Numbered from the stretch's first letter, positions 46,504 to 55,360 are shown. The stretch is 64,000 nt of DNA from Bdellovibrionales bacterium CG12_big_fil_rev_8_21_14_0_65_38_15 (GCA_002787775.1 PCUW01000056.1:111779-175778); one strand, 5' to 3'. Notes: generated by a model not told the origin, from the sequence alone. A program made the numbers and translations.

Positions 46504-47644
46504 GATGAAGATCCTTTATCATCTTTGCGAATTGGCTAAGTCTAAACTCGTTTGTGTGTCTTACTTGATTTTTTGCATTCATGGATATTGTTTCGAGGAC
46601 ATCTCTGTCTATCTGTGTAATTTCTTTAATCCTATCTACCCAATCTGATTTTTTCATATCGATAATAAATCCATTTCTCATGTGCTCAACTTGTTCATTA
46701 TGACCGGATTGATTATCATGGCAGATGCAAATTTTTCCAAGCATAAGTGCCTCAGTAAGTGCTAGGCCATATGGCTCGTAAATTGAGGGGAATAAAATGA
46801 AATCAAACTGAGCAAGCTCTGAGATAAGATCATCTTGTTCATTTGACCATGGAAGAAAATGAATATTTTTCTTTAACAAATTTGTACATTTTTCTGTTTT
46901 AATAAGTTTTGCATCAAACCCTTTAATCGTTAATTTTCCCCAATTCCAGTCTTCTTTGAAAAGAAAATGTAATCCTTTTTGAGGGTGAAAGCGACCAAAG
47001 TAATAAAACTTGGGATTTATTGAATAGTCAGACGTTATAAAATTTTTCGAATTATTTTTTGCCGTAGTTGTCACTGGAATATAATCAATTCTTTTACTTT
47101 GTACTTCTTTTTTGTAGTACTTACTGAGGTCATTATTTGTAGTAATTGAATTGCTAATAATATGATCAGCTTTATTGAATGCAATAGACTCAAGCTTCAT
47201 GCTCACTAAACTCATTTGTACCAATAACTTATAAAATGGATCTGGGGAAACTTCATCGATCAAAACGGCTTCAGGGTTTTTGGTTAAAGCCTGGTGTAAT
47301 GGACGTTCTAAAATATGAATATCAAGTGATATCTTAGCGGGGAAATCTTTCCAATACCTATAGACAGACGATTCAAAAATTATCCGCTTAACATTGAATG
47401 GTTTTAACTTTTCAGCAATTTGACTTGATATAAACTTCATTCCTTCATCGGTTAAAAGTTCGGGATTTCCTTCCTCTAATTTTTGAAAAATAAACTTCTC
47501 TGGATCAAGTCCTTCAATCTTACTATCGGAAAAGTACATTATTTTAAATTCGATATCATTTTCAAGATAATCAAATATTTTAAACATGGATTCGGTTACA
47601 CGGCGTAAACCGCCTTTGTTTATCGTCATGCTATAAATGATCAT
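46490..47644 (-). CDS. GT4-like glycosyltransferase
   Basis: 384 residues, GT-B fold. MTINKGGLRRVTESMF resembles the N-terminal acceptor-domain GG loop; the second domain begins with FYYFGRFHPQKGLHFL and contains the EX7E motif in YEPYGLALTEALMLGK, typical of family GT4. Cytosolic. Its neighbours (SelO-like, nucleotidyltransferase, ABC exporter) suggest it decorates the cluster product. ATGA overlap with the upstream SelO-like gene. Confidence 0.8.
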   Translation of the reverse strand: MIIYSMTINKGGLRRVTESMFKIFDYLENDIEFKIMYFSDSKIEGLDPEKFIFQKLEEGNPELLTDEGMKFISSQIAEKLKPFNVKRIIFESSVYRYWKDFPAKISLDIHILERPLHQALTKNPEAVLIDEVSPDPFYKLLVQMSLVSMKLESIAFNKADHIISNSITTNNDLSKYYKKEVQSKRIDYIPVTTTAKNNSKNFITSDYSINPKFYYFGRFHPQKGLHFLFKEDWNWGKLTIKGFDAKLIKTEKCTNLLKKNIHFLPWSNEQDDLISELAQFDFILFPSIYEPYGLALTEALMLGKICICHDNQSGHNEQVEHMRNGFIIDMKKSDWVDRIKEITQIDRDVLETISMNAKNQVRHTNEFRLSQFAKMIKDLHHDLN

Positions 47645-48996
47645 TTGATTAACCCGTTTAATTTATCATAACGATTGCAGGCATCTTCCCATTTATCGCC
47701 TTTATAATTAATTGCTAAAAAATATTTAAATATATTGTCCTCAGAAAGTGTATTTGAGGATTTTTTTATCATTTTTGTAACTAATCCTTTTTGTAGATGC
47801 GAGCGATATTCGTTAGTCTTTGCTTCATATTGAGCGAAAGGTTTTAAGTTTTTTATTTCTGTAAGTTTTGTATGTTCTTCGCCGTCAAAATTCAGTTGTC
47901 TCCAGGATTGATGATTTTTAAGTAAGTCATACCAAAAATGGTTGTCTTCACCTGAAAGATATTGATCCATCTTTTGGAAAAATATGGGTTTGAAATCCGT
48001 CTGAGATTCATGAAATATACCATTTACGACTAAAGCCATAAGTTTACTTTGATGGAATAAATTATGAATCCAACTATCAAAAAAATAGGTTTGATTTTCA
48101 ATCGTTAAAGTTTCTAGATAAATATCTGATTGAGATTGCTCTTGTTTAATAATTAACGATTCCGTATCAATCCATTCCCCCGTAATTGTTAAGTTGGCGA
48201 GGCTTGGGGTCGCGTGAGTGATACCAACTGAAAATGAATGAATGATATTTTCAATAAGAATCGTGAGGATCTGATTTAAATCACTAGTTTTAAAATGTTC
48301 TGTTATAAAATTTTTTATAAATATTTTTTCTGAACCACTTAATGATGAAGGCCAAATATTTGTCAGTCTATAACTTAAGTTTCTCCTAAATAATATTGAT
48401 AGCTCTTCATTTTTTATTAGCTCGTTTTGATAGTTGAAAATTGCAGCTGATGAAATTGGTTTGATCATTGACCTTTTACTTGCATATATTTCGTTAATCA
48501 GTCCATGAAGGGCATTGATCTTCTTTAAGCCTCCCCATTGATATGGGTAGTCGTAAGCTATGTTTAATGAGTTTTGGCCAATACCTTTGACGAGTAGGTC
48601 GTTAATAATGGCATGTCTTGAAGATCCTATGCTTAGGGGTCTATCTGAAAAGAATCGCTCTGTAGGTAAGATTAGGTCTGTGTTTTCTAGGCTCTTATCA
48701 AACTTATCCTTTGATAAAAATGACTCTTGGTTGATGAGATGTGATTTAATTCCTAGTTGTTTGATGACTTCATCTGTCGATAGGTTGAGGTTTGAAGAAA
48801 AATTAAATTTCCCTAAAAATTCATGGGCACGAAGGTTTTTACTTTTCCAGTTTGTTTTTTTGTATTCAAATATATTTTTTGTATAGGCAGCAGACGCAAT
48901 GAGGTCATTTTCTAGTTTTCTATTTATTATCCATGGCGTAACAGCTTCATAATTGCAATAGACAGGTGAATATTTTGATTGGTTTAAACCCCAGAT
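47641..48996 (-). CDS. SelO-like pseudokinase paralogue with non-standard start
   Basis: Paralogue of the protein at 43742. The motif parts DLLVKGIGQNSL and NLTITGEWIDTES match it, but the SelO catalytic Asp position is Ala (LANLT); the Asn and second Asp remain. The same frame is open without a stop up to 49029, and about 175 codons upstream of the first ATG (48468) encode sequence homologous to the other copy, including the Lys loop. No ATG, GTG or TTG occurs in that stretch. The ATC at 48996 lies at the homologous N-terminus and has AAAGGA six bases before it, so I take it as the start. If ATC is not used, only a 275-residue fragment from 48468 is made. Confidence 0.55.
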   Translation of the reverse strand: MWGLNQSKYSPVYCNYEAVTPWIINRKLENDLIASAAYTKNIFEYKKTNWKSKNLRAHEFLGKFNFSSNLNLSTDEVIKQLGIKSHLINQESFLSKDKFDKSLENTDLILPTERFFSDRPLSIGSSRHAIINDLLVKGIGQNSLNIAYDYPYQWGGLKKINALHGLINEIYASKRSMIKPISSAAIFNYQNELIKNEELSILFRRNLSYRLTNIWPSSLSGSEKIFIKNFITEHFKTSDLNQILTILIENIIHSFSVGITHATPSLANLTITGEWIDTESLIIKQEQSQSDIYLETLTIENQTYFFDSWIHNLFHQSKLMALVVNGIFHESQTDFKPIFFQKMDQYLSGEDNHFWYDLLKNHQSWRQLNFDGEEHTKLTEIKNLKPFAQYEAKTNEYRSHLQKGLVTKMIKKSSNTLSEDNIFKYFLAINYKGDKWEDACNRYDKLNGLIK

Positions 48997-49343
48997 AAAA
49001 AATCCTTTGCTAGATGTTTGATTCTTAAACTAAATGGAATTTTTTCTTTGTAAACACCAATGATTTTATCAGGTGAAATTGGTTTGTCGAAATAGTTGTT
49101 GTTAATTCCCTTAGTCTTGATTTCAATGTTCTGATTTATCTTAATTTGTCTTATATAATGGCTTATAAGTTGATCATTTTCAGCAAAAAGAATAATTTGA
49201 AATTTTTTTAAATGTTTGACTGATATTTTTTTTACAAAATAAGTTTGTCCTTCTCTCAGCACAGGATCCATCGAATTACCTTTTATTGTTATTTCGATGA
49301 AGCCGATCTTGTCTATTTGCTGTTTTATTGTTTCTATATTCAA
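48984..49343 (-). CDS. S26/S24-like signal peptidase (SipW-type)
   Basis: 119 residues. GNSMDPVLREGQ holds the Ser nucleophile (Ser24), LISHYI the His (His62) at the place where SipW/ER-type signal peptidases have their general base instead of Lys, and TKGINNNYFDKPISPDKIIG matches the third box. Only one hydrophobic stretch near the C-terminus is weak, so it may be soluble. In peptide clusters such proteases often cut leader peptides; that role is inferred. Start TTG at 49343 inside a TTGA overlap with the upstream stop, chosen over ATG 49397. Confidence 0.7.
   Translation of the reverse strand: MNIETIKQQIDKIGFIEITIKGNSMDPVLREGQTYFVKKISVKHLKKFQIILFAENDQLISHYIRQIKINQNIEIKTKGINNNYFDKPISPDKIIGVYKEKIPFSLRIKHLAKDFLSGV
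49003..49008 (-). promoter_or_regulatory. Ribosome binding site before the ATC start
   Basis: AAAGGA on the minus strand, six bases ahead of the ATC at 48996. It supports an ATC initiation codon, or an ATG recently mutated to ATC, for the SelO-like gene. Confidence 0.55.
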
Positions 49344-50395
49344 ATTGCATCCATTGCTTGTTGGACTTGGAAGTAAATTTCCTTTGGCTCTAAACATAAA
49401 AAATTAGTAGCAGCGATAAGTCTTTTGAAATCTAATTGTTGAGAATATTTATTGAAATTTGTTAAGAGTAGTAAGATAGATTGCTTTGTTTCTTTAGAAT
49501 CTATTGCTCTTCCATAAGTATTAAAAAAATAACTTTTCCACTGAAACTTGATAAATAGTGCTGACAATTGTTTGAAATGTTCATTCTCTGTATCCCAAAA
49601 GAAAGCTAGAAAAGAGTTGATATTAGTATTGTTAATCGTTTCTAAATTAAAGCTTGAGCAATTGAATGGACAAATAAAATCAGGCTTGATTTGGGGGGAC
49701 GTTTGAATATTAGTATTTAGATTTTCTGCTAAGATATAGTTGTCAATTTCTTTTAGAAGTTTTGTGGAGTTAACTTTAAATTCTTCTTTGAAGTCGAATT
49801 CAAATTTTATATTCAGAATTTTGGCAATGTTGGCCAGTCTTCTTTCCTGGGACTTGGGGTGAGCGAGTTGACTCGACTTTGGAAGGCTGATGTATTTAAA
49901 TATTGCAAATGAAACCTTTTCTATCTTTGATAGTTCCAACTCTTTAAAGTTGTTGAAATCTTTTCCAAAGATTATTTTCCAGCTATAAAACTTTTTATAA
50001 TTATTAAAGTCGTTGTGGTTAGTTTCATGGCAAAGGTGAACTTCTATTTCACCGATGAGATCAATGTATTTAAAAATAATGTTTTGTTTAATCTTATTGA
50101 CTCGATTACTTAGAGTAATAAATTCTTCGGATGTGGGATTATTTAGAATGAGACAAAGATCAATATCGCTTATTCCAGGGATATAATCGTTGCGTGCACA
50201 TGAGCCCTTTAAGCAAATTGAAGAAATGATTTTTTGACGCGAAAGTATAAATACAATATATTTAATCACAGCCTTGTACAGTAGGCGGTTGAAAGTTTTA
50301 AATAAATATAATTTATTTACCATTATGACGCTGTGTTGAATTAGGTCCCTGGCTTTATAGAGTGATTGGTTCTGATTTATGGTCATAATAGCCAT
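49340..50395 (-). CDS. Nucleotidyltransferase-fold protein
   Basis: 351 residues, first gene of the minus-strand cluster A operon. Near residues 63-80 is the pol-beta nucleotidyltransferase motif LKGSCARNDYIPGISDIDLCLI, with GS64-65 and the metal-binding Asp77 and Asp79; a third acidic residue follows in IEVHLC. The remaining C-terminal 250 residues are a helical region not recognised. Nucleotidyltransferase-fold proteins are known as tailoring enzymes in some lasso peptide clusters; here the target is unknown. Divergent from the candidate precursor peptide. Confidence 0.72.
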   Translation of the reverse strand: MAIMTINQNQSLYKARDLIQHSVIMVNKLYLFKTFNRLLYKAVIKYIVFILSRQKIISSICLKGSCARNDYIPGISDIDLCLILNNPTSEEFITLSNRVNKIKQNIIFKYIDLIGEIEVHLCHETNHNDFNNYKKFYSWKIIFGKDFNNFKELELSKIEKVSFAIFKYISLPKSSQLAHPKSQERRLANIAKILNIKFEFDFKEEFKVNSTKLLKEIDNYILAENLNTNIQTSPQIKPDFICPFNCSSFNLETINNTNINSFLAFFWDTENEHFKQLSALFIKFQWKSYFFNTYGRAIDSKETKQSILLLLTNFNKYSQQLDFKRLIAATNFLCLEPKEIYFQVQQAMDAI

Positions 50396-50499
50396 ATTTT
50401 ACGCACTTTAGGTACTTTGTGCCTATTAGAGAAAGTGAAATAATTAGATTTATTTACGGTTTATAAGTTATAATTAAGTTGTAAGAAACTGGAGGATTT

Positions 50500-50673
50500 A
50501 TGAAAAAAGAAGCTTATGCTTTTAAGCAGCCTGAAGAAGTAGAACTATCTGAATATGTCAAAACGGTCCTTTCAGGCTTAGATGAATACTCTGATTCTGT
50601 TAGTGATAAGACGGTTCAAATTTTCTCTCATGGTATGTCCAGTTACTATATTAATACTGAGTGGGAAACCTAA
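50500..50673 (+). CDS. Candidate precursor peptide of cluster A (57 residues)
   Basis: Short gene with the strongest ribosome binding site in the region (GGAGG four bases before the ATG). Charged N-terminal part rich in Glu (EEVELSEYVKTVL), then a Ser/Asp-rich middle and the C-terminus HGMSSYYINTEWET. No Cys, no membrane segment. Its place directly before a PqqD-like gene and opposite a nucleotidyltransferase/protease operon is that of a ribosomal-peptide precursor. The C-terminal Ser, Tyr and Thr could be sites for hydroxylation or nucleotidylation. Precursor role is inferred from context. Confidence 0.5.
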   Translation: MKKEAYAFKQPEEVELSEYVKTVLSGLDEYSDSVSDKTVQIFSHGMSSYYINTEWET

Positions 50674-50701
50674 TAGGTTCATTCTCTTTTAGGATCTTAT
50701 T

Positions 50702-50962
50702 TTGAAATTTATTGATGAATTTATTGTAAATAAAGTTAATGAGACTGAATCTTATGGAGTTGACCTTAGAAACTCCGATTCGGTCGTCATTAAGTTTTCT
50801 GGCGTTAGTTCTTTTTTTGCGCAAGGAATAATTTCTCAAGAGTCCGAAGATCAAATTATATCTAATGTGCTAGAAAACTATGAGATCCAAGATAAGGCAG
50901 TGGTTGCCAAGGATTTTAGCAACTTTATTTCTTATCTCAACAAACTCAATGTTCTTGCTTAG
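50702..50962 (+). CDS. PqqD-like peptide-binding protein
   Basis: 86 residues. The pattern of a short N-terminal strand region, VVIKFSGVSSFFAQGI, EDQIISNVLENYEIQDKAVVAKDFSNFISYLNKLNVL is that of PqqD/RRE proteins, with the ...Dxxxfxxx...L ending. PqqD-type proteins bind a precursor leader and deliver it to modifying enzymes. TTG start with AGGA about eight bases before it. Located 28 bases after the candidate precursor; likely co-transcribed with it and the acyltransferase. Confidence 0.6.
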   Translation: MKFIDEFIVNKVNETESYGVDLRNSDSVVIKFSGVSSFFAQGIISQESEDQIISNVLENYEIQDKAVVAKDFSNFISYLNKLNVLA

Positions 50963-50991
50963 TTCCTTCGATCAATCTTATCTCTTATAAA

Positions 50992-52143
50992 ATGAATACA
51001 AATGAAGTCCATGGGCGTTTGTCTTATCTTGATGGCGCACGAGGCTTAGCTTCTTTTTGTGTGCTTATACATCACTTTTTTATGCTGGTTTACCCAACAT
51101 TTCTTTATCAAGGTTTAGATCTAAATATCCAGAGCGAATTGGTTGTTTTAATGGCGCACACACCACTGGGTATTTGGTGTGACGGAAATTTTGCTGTGAC
51201 ATTCTTTTTCGTTCTTTCAGGCTTTGTTCTCTTCTATAGTTATGAAGAATACAAGCTCTCGACTTTAATAACACTTATAAAGGCCTGTTTAAGGCGTTAT
51301 ATAAGACTCACGCTGCCAATCATTGCTGTCTGTTTTGCAACATTTGTTTTATTGAAATTGAATCTGGTTTATTCATTTCAAGCCGATTCTTTGAATAAAG
51401 AAAAGTGGATTGGAAAGTTCTTGCTCACAAATTACAGCTGGTATGATGTCATTATCCAAGCTGCTTACGAAAATTATATTAATTTCAAGAATAGTAAAAC
51501 TTTTAGTCCAGTGCTTTGGACAATTGGAGTTGAACTAAAAGGAAGTTTTATTGTTTTCACTTTGATTTATTTAAAAAAATATATCAAACCAAACTGGCTT
51601 AAGATTCTCATTTTTTTAGCGCTGTCCATTTATTCAATGAACACTTATTACTTATGTATTTTCTTTGGCGTACTAATTGCGTTCATAAAAAAGAATAAAA
51701 CAATTCTGTCTCATTTTAAAAAATTCCAATGGCTATACCTTTTAGGTTTTATTTATTTGGGAGGAGTAAGGGATTTAGATCATCCACTCTATGCATGGTT
51801 TAAAATGATATCAACAGATAAGTATAGTCATCTACTGACGTTTAAAATAATTGGATCTGTTTGTTTAATGTTATTGCTAATTACAAATAGTAAAATTCAA
51901 TGCGTGCTCCAAAAAAATGTATTCTTATATATTGGTAAGCTTTCTTATTCTTTATACCTAACTCATTTTTTAATATTGATAACCTTGGGAAGTTATTTGC
52001 ACCTCAATGCTTCAATTTTTGTAAACTTCTGCATCAGTACTGTGTTAGCGATGCTAACGGCTCATTTATTTAACTTCTTGATTGATGCGCCCAGCATTCG
52101 TATTTCCAAGGGTTTATTCAATCGGCGAGTCAACAAACTCTAA
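50992..52143 (+). CDS. Acyltransferase family 3 (OafA/NodX-like)
   Basis: 383 residues with about ten transmembrane segments. Typical start YLDGARGLASFCVLIHHFF with the His pair, then FAVTFFFVLSGFVLFYSYE and SPVLWTIGVELKGSFIVF, and later YIGKLSYSLYLTHFLILI. These enzymes O-acylate sugars or antibiotics at the inner membrane. As the third gene behind the candidate peptide it may acylate the exported product; other cell-surface targets are equally possible. Confidence 0.82.
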   Translation: MNTNEVHGRLSYLDGARGLASFCVLIHHFFMLVYPTFLYQGLDLNIQSELVVLMAHTPLGIWCDGNFAVTFFFVLSGFVLFYSYEEYKLSTLITLIKACLRRYIRLTLPIIAVCFATFVLLKLNLVYSFQADSLNKEKWIGKFLLTNYSWYDVIIQAAYENYINFKNSKTFSPVLWTIGVELKGSFIVFTLIYLKKYIKPNWLKILIFLALSIYSMNTYYLCIFFGVLIAFIKKNKTILSHFKKFQWLYLLGFIYLGGVRDLDHPLYAWFKMISTDKYSHLLTFKIIGSVCLMLLLITNSKIQCVLQKNVFLYIGKLSYSLYLTHFLILITLGSYLHLNASIFVNFCISTVLAMLTAHLFNFLIDAPSIRISKGLFNRRVNKL

Positions 52144-52345
52144 CTATCTGTATTTACAGTAAATATATAGAGTATTTATTTTTAAATTCTCTTTGTGGTG
52201 TTAAGTTGCACCACCGTTTAATTGATAAATCTTACTTTTACTTACATACGCGACTTGAGCTCGGTTCTTTTGTCCATCTCCCTTGGCTGCAATTTCAAAA
52301 CATGACAGATTCAGGCGGTTACTATCAAAACTTAGGACATCTACT

Positions 52346-55300
52346 ATGAAAAGCCTTCTTGCGTTCTTAGCTATCTCTTCACTTCTTGTTGCTTGTAGTA
52401 AAAAGCCGCAAAGTATGAATAGTGGTGATACAACTTTAGCCGCTGCTTACCAATCGATTGGTGCAACTCAGGCCCAGGTCGATAAAGCACTTGTTGAGTA
52501 CGAAAAACACTTAAATAAAGTCGATCATGACCATTCACAGTGCTCTCAATTATTTGTAGCTCAGACTCGTCTTGAGCAGCAGATGCAAAAAGTAAGAGCA
52601 AAACAAGAAAACAAAGGTCTGGCAGCTACGAATCAAAGAAGTATCTCGCGTGCGATGGAAGGACACACTAAGACTTATAAATTCGAAGGAAATTATAATG
52701 TCATGGTTATTCCAGTTCAGTTTTCAGATTTTAAAATGGAAGATATTTCATTTTATACACCTAATGAAAATGGAGATATTGAAGCGCAAGAATATCTTTT
52801 TGGTGATTCAAATCCAGACTCTTTAAGACAATATTATAAGCACGCATCAATGGGTAAGTTCATCCTTGATGGTGAAGTTACTCCAGTGGTGACTGTCGAT
52901 AAATCACTTGCAACATACGGTGAATCTGTTCCAGGTAATACAGATCGCAACGCAAGAGGTTTGGTTGTTGATGTTCTAGAGAAATTAAAGCAAACACATA
53001 CTGATCAAGCTTGGTGGGATCGCTTTGATGAATGGGATCTTTCTGACTATGATAATGACGGCAATTTTCATGAACCAGACGGATTCATTGATGCTGTGGT
53101 TTTAGTTTATGCAGGCAAATCACAAGCAAGTTGTCAGGCAGATTTTGATACAGCTGGCACACGTCCACCAAATTCAGACGTCCCTGCAGGTCCAAGATAT
53201 AACGCAACTATTGAGTGCTATAACCGCATCTGGCCACATCGTTGGGGAATTTCTTTAAATCCAAATGATCCACGCTATAGTGAACAGGGTCCTGTTGTAG
53301 AAGGCCGTCAAAGACCTTCAATGAATGGTTACAAGATTCATGATGGTCTTTTTGCAACTGATTATAATATGCAATCAGAGTTTTCAGATCTTTCAACATT
53401 TATGCATGAATTTGGTCACTCACTAACTCTTCCAGATGTTTACTCTCGTGGTGCTGGTAACTCGACAGGATCATGGGAACTTATGAGTAATAATGCTCCA
53501 ATGAGAGCACAAGAGTTTTCTACTTTTAGTAAGGTCTCTCTTGGATGGATTTCTCCAAAGATTATTAAGCAAGGTGAGTCGACTTCAGCTTATCTTGGTG
53601 CCTATAACTTTGTAACAAAAGATGAAAGAGAAGGATTGTCTCAAACTCCAAAAGTTTATGAGGTGATTGAAGGACAAGAATTTAAATTTGACGCTGTCTC
53701 ATTAGTTCCAGGTCTTGATGAAGCTGTTTATCGCTCAGTCATCGTCTTAACTGAACCAAGCAAAGAAGAAATTAAAGTTATAGATCAATCTTCTAGAGCA
53801 GGTATAACTTCAGCTTATTCAGGTCGTTTTGATGGTGAGTCAAGAGCGATGAAGTTTGATGTCGAGGTTCCTCTTGAAGGATCAGCTCTTTTTAGCTTTG
53901 ATACAATTTATCAAATTGAAACTGAAACAAACTTCTTGGCACAAGGTGAAGATCAACAAGAAATCAAAGTTACAGTGGACTATGATATTGGTGAAATTAA
54001 GGTCGCAGGCAAAACAGTCGAACAATTAAGAATAGTCTCTGGCGATAATAATTTCGACACTCTTAACGAAAATCTTGACTCTTGTAATGTTGAAGAAGTT
54101 CTTGCATTAAGAGCAAAAAACGTTAAAGGTGAGCTTTCTAAACCTGAGCAAGAAGAGTTTAAAGAAAAAGCGGCAGCATGTACTGTTGCAACTTGGGTGA
54201 AAAAGACTGTTGATCTTTCAGAATTTAGAGGTCAAAAAGTAGAAGTTCAAGTTGTCTATACGACTGATGCTGGTTACACCGAGTTTGGTATTGTTGTTGA
54301 TAACGTTACAATGCCATCAGGCCAAACGATTGATTTTGAAAATGTAAGATCGGCCAATGATCTTCCAGGTTCAGAATTTCAACTTCTCGTTAATGGGAAA
54401 TACGATATTTTCCATAATCAATTCTATTTAATGGAATACCGCACACCTGGAGAATTCTTCCGTCAAAATGGTGAGGAAGTTTCTTATAATAAAGACAATA
54501 ATATTCAACAGGGTGAGCAAAGTTACTTTACTGCTGGTGCTGATGATCTTAGAAATCGTTTTAGATTAGTCGAGTCTAAATACCAGTCAGGACTTCTTCT
54601 TTGGTATTACAATACTAAATTTGGAAGAACTGAAAATAATCCAACGGCTCAAGAGGGTAAGGGATACTTACTGGTTGTAAATTCAAAGGTTAAAGAAGTG
54701 GCACTTCCTGGAGAATTAGGAAATGCAGACTTTTTTGATGAGGAAGGATTTTATAATACTAATTCTGAGGCTTATAAGGAATTCGTCAAAGTTCAAAATA
54801 ATGACTTTGTCTGCTTTTCTCACACGGCGTTCTTTCGCTATACAGAAGGAAAAGCTCCTGAGTGTGATGATTTATCAACAATTGATGCAATGAAAGAGCT
54901 TACGTTTAACGGTCTACCTCTAATTTATAGAAGAGAAGGCTTTAACCAAGTACTTCCTCCAAGACGTATGGGCTTTCATAGTGTTGGTAACCCTATGAGA
55001 AGAGGTGCCGCTGTTAGAACTGGTTTAGCTACATTTAGACCAGCTGAGACACCTAACTATGCTCCATATAAAGTCTATAAAGAGCACTATGGTGAGATGG
55101 TTGTTGATCAACTCGTTACTTCTACTGCTCCTAAATTTGCTCCTGTTGCTAAGTTTAGTGATGAAGAAAACATCTTTCCAACACGTGAAGCTTACCGCGG
55201 TGATACAGCAGTTGTTGAAAAAGTTGGATTTAAATTTGAAGTTGTCGCACCTTCAAAAAGAGTACTTGAACGATACTCGAAAGATTCTGACGCCAATGCT

Positions 55301-55354
55301 AAGGATAACTTCTTTAGAAGACCAAGAGTTAAAGTTTATTTTGATTGGAATTAA
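52346..55354 (+). CDS. M6-family metalloprotease lipoprotein
   Basis: 1002 residues, exported as a lipoprotein: signal peptide with lipobox LLVAC and Cys17 at the cut. HEFGH at residues 354-358 is the zinc motif of M6 (immune inhibitor A-like) proteases, with LTLPDVYSRG following it, within a large catalytic domain; the C-terminal half is made of beta-rich segments. The start at 52346 gives a proper signal peptide; a longer reading from 52283 does not. Likely a surface protease. An intrinsic terminator follows it. Position between the two clusters may be coincidental. Confidence 0.85.
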   Translation: MKSLLAFLAISSLLVACSKKPQSMNSGDTTLAAAYQSIGATQAQVDKALVEYEKHLNKVDHDHSQCSQLFVAQTRLEQQMQKVRAKQENKGLAATNQRSISRAMEGHTKTYKFEGNYNVMVIPVQFSDFKMEDISFYTPNENGDIEAQEYLFGDSNPDSLRQYYKHASMGKFILDGEVTPVVTVDKSLATYGESVPGNTDRNARGLVVDVLEKLKQTHTDQAWWDRFDEWDLSDYDNDGNFHEPDGFIDAVVLVYAGKSQASCQADFDTAGTRPPNSDVPAGPRYNATIECYNRIWPHRWGISLNPNDPRYSEQGPVVEGRQRPSMNGYKIHDGLFATDYNMQSEFSDLSTFMHEFGHSLTLPDVYSRGAGNSTGSWELMSNNAPMRAQEFSTFSKVSLGWISPKIIKQGESTSAYLGAYNFVTKDEREGLSQTPKVYEVIEGQEFKFDAVSLVPGLDEAVYRSVIVLTEPSKEEIKVIDQSSRAGITSAYSGRFDGESRAMKFDVEVPLEGSALFSFDTIYQIETETNFLAQGEDQQEIKVTVDYDIGEIKVAGKTVEQLRIVSGDNNFDTLNENLDSCNVEEVLALRAKNVKGELSKPEQEEFKEKAAACTVATWVKKTVDLSEFRGQKVEVQVVYTTDAGYTEFGIVVDNVTMPSGQTIDFENVRSANDLPGSEFQLLVNGKYDIFHNQFYLMEYRTPGEFFRQNGEEVSYNKDNNIQQGEQSYFTAGADDLRNRFRLVESKYQSGLLLWYYNTKFGRTENNPTAQEGKGYLLVVNSKVKEVALPGELGNADFFDEEGFYNTNSEAYKEFVKVQNNDFVCFSHTAFFRYTEGKAPECDDLSTIDAMKELTFNGLPLIYRREGFNQVLPPRRMGFHSVGNPMRRGAAVRTGLATFRPAETPNYAPYKVYKEHYGEMVVDQLVTSTAPKFAPVAKFSDEENIFPTREAYRGDTAVVEKVGFKFEVVAPSKRVLERYSKDSDANAKDNFFRRPRVKVYFDWN

Positions 55355-55360
55355 TAAATG

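Noticed and set aside
48560..48886. Open frame of 108 codons on the plus strand
   Set aside because: It is antisense to the conserved N-terminal half of the SelO-like gene, whose frame matches its paralogue residue by residue; no own ribosome binding site.
50500..50673. Lanthipeptide or lasso peptide assignment for the 57-residue peptide
   Set aside because: It has no Cys, and no LanB/LanC/LanM, lasso cyclase or B2 protease-type genes are nearby; only a generic precursor role is supported.
40892..52211. Direct repeat TAAGTTGCAC at 40892 and 52202 flanking cluster A
   Set aside because: Ten identical bases are expected by chance in a window this size, no integrase or tRNA is near, so it is not used as an attachment-site call.
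52195..52214. GTGGTG/CACCAC hairpin after the acyltransferase gene
   Set aside because: Stem is only six bases and not followed by T residues; a possible weak terminator only.
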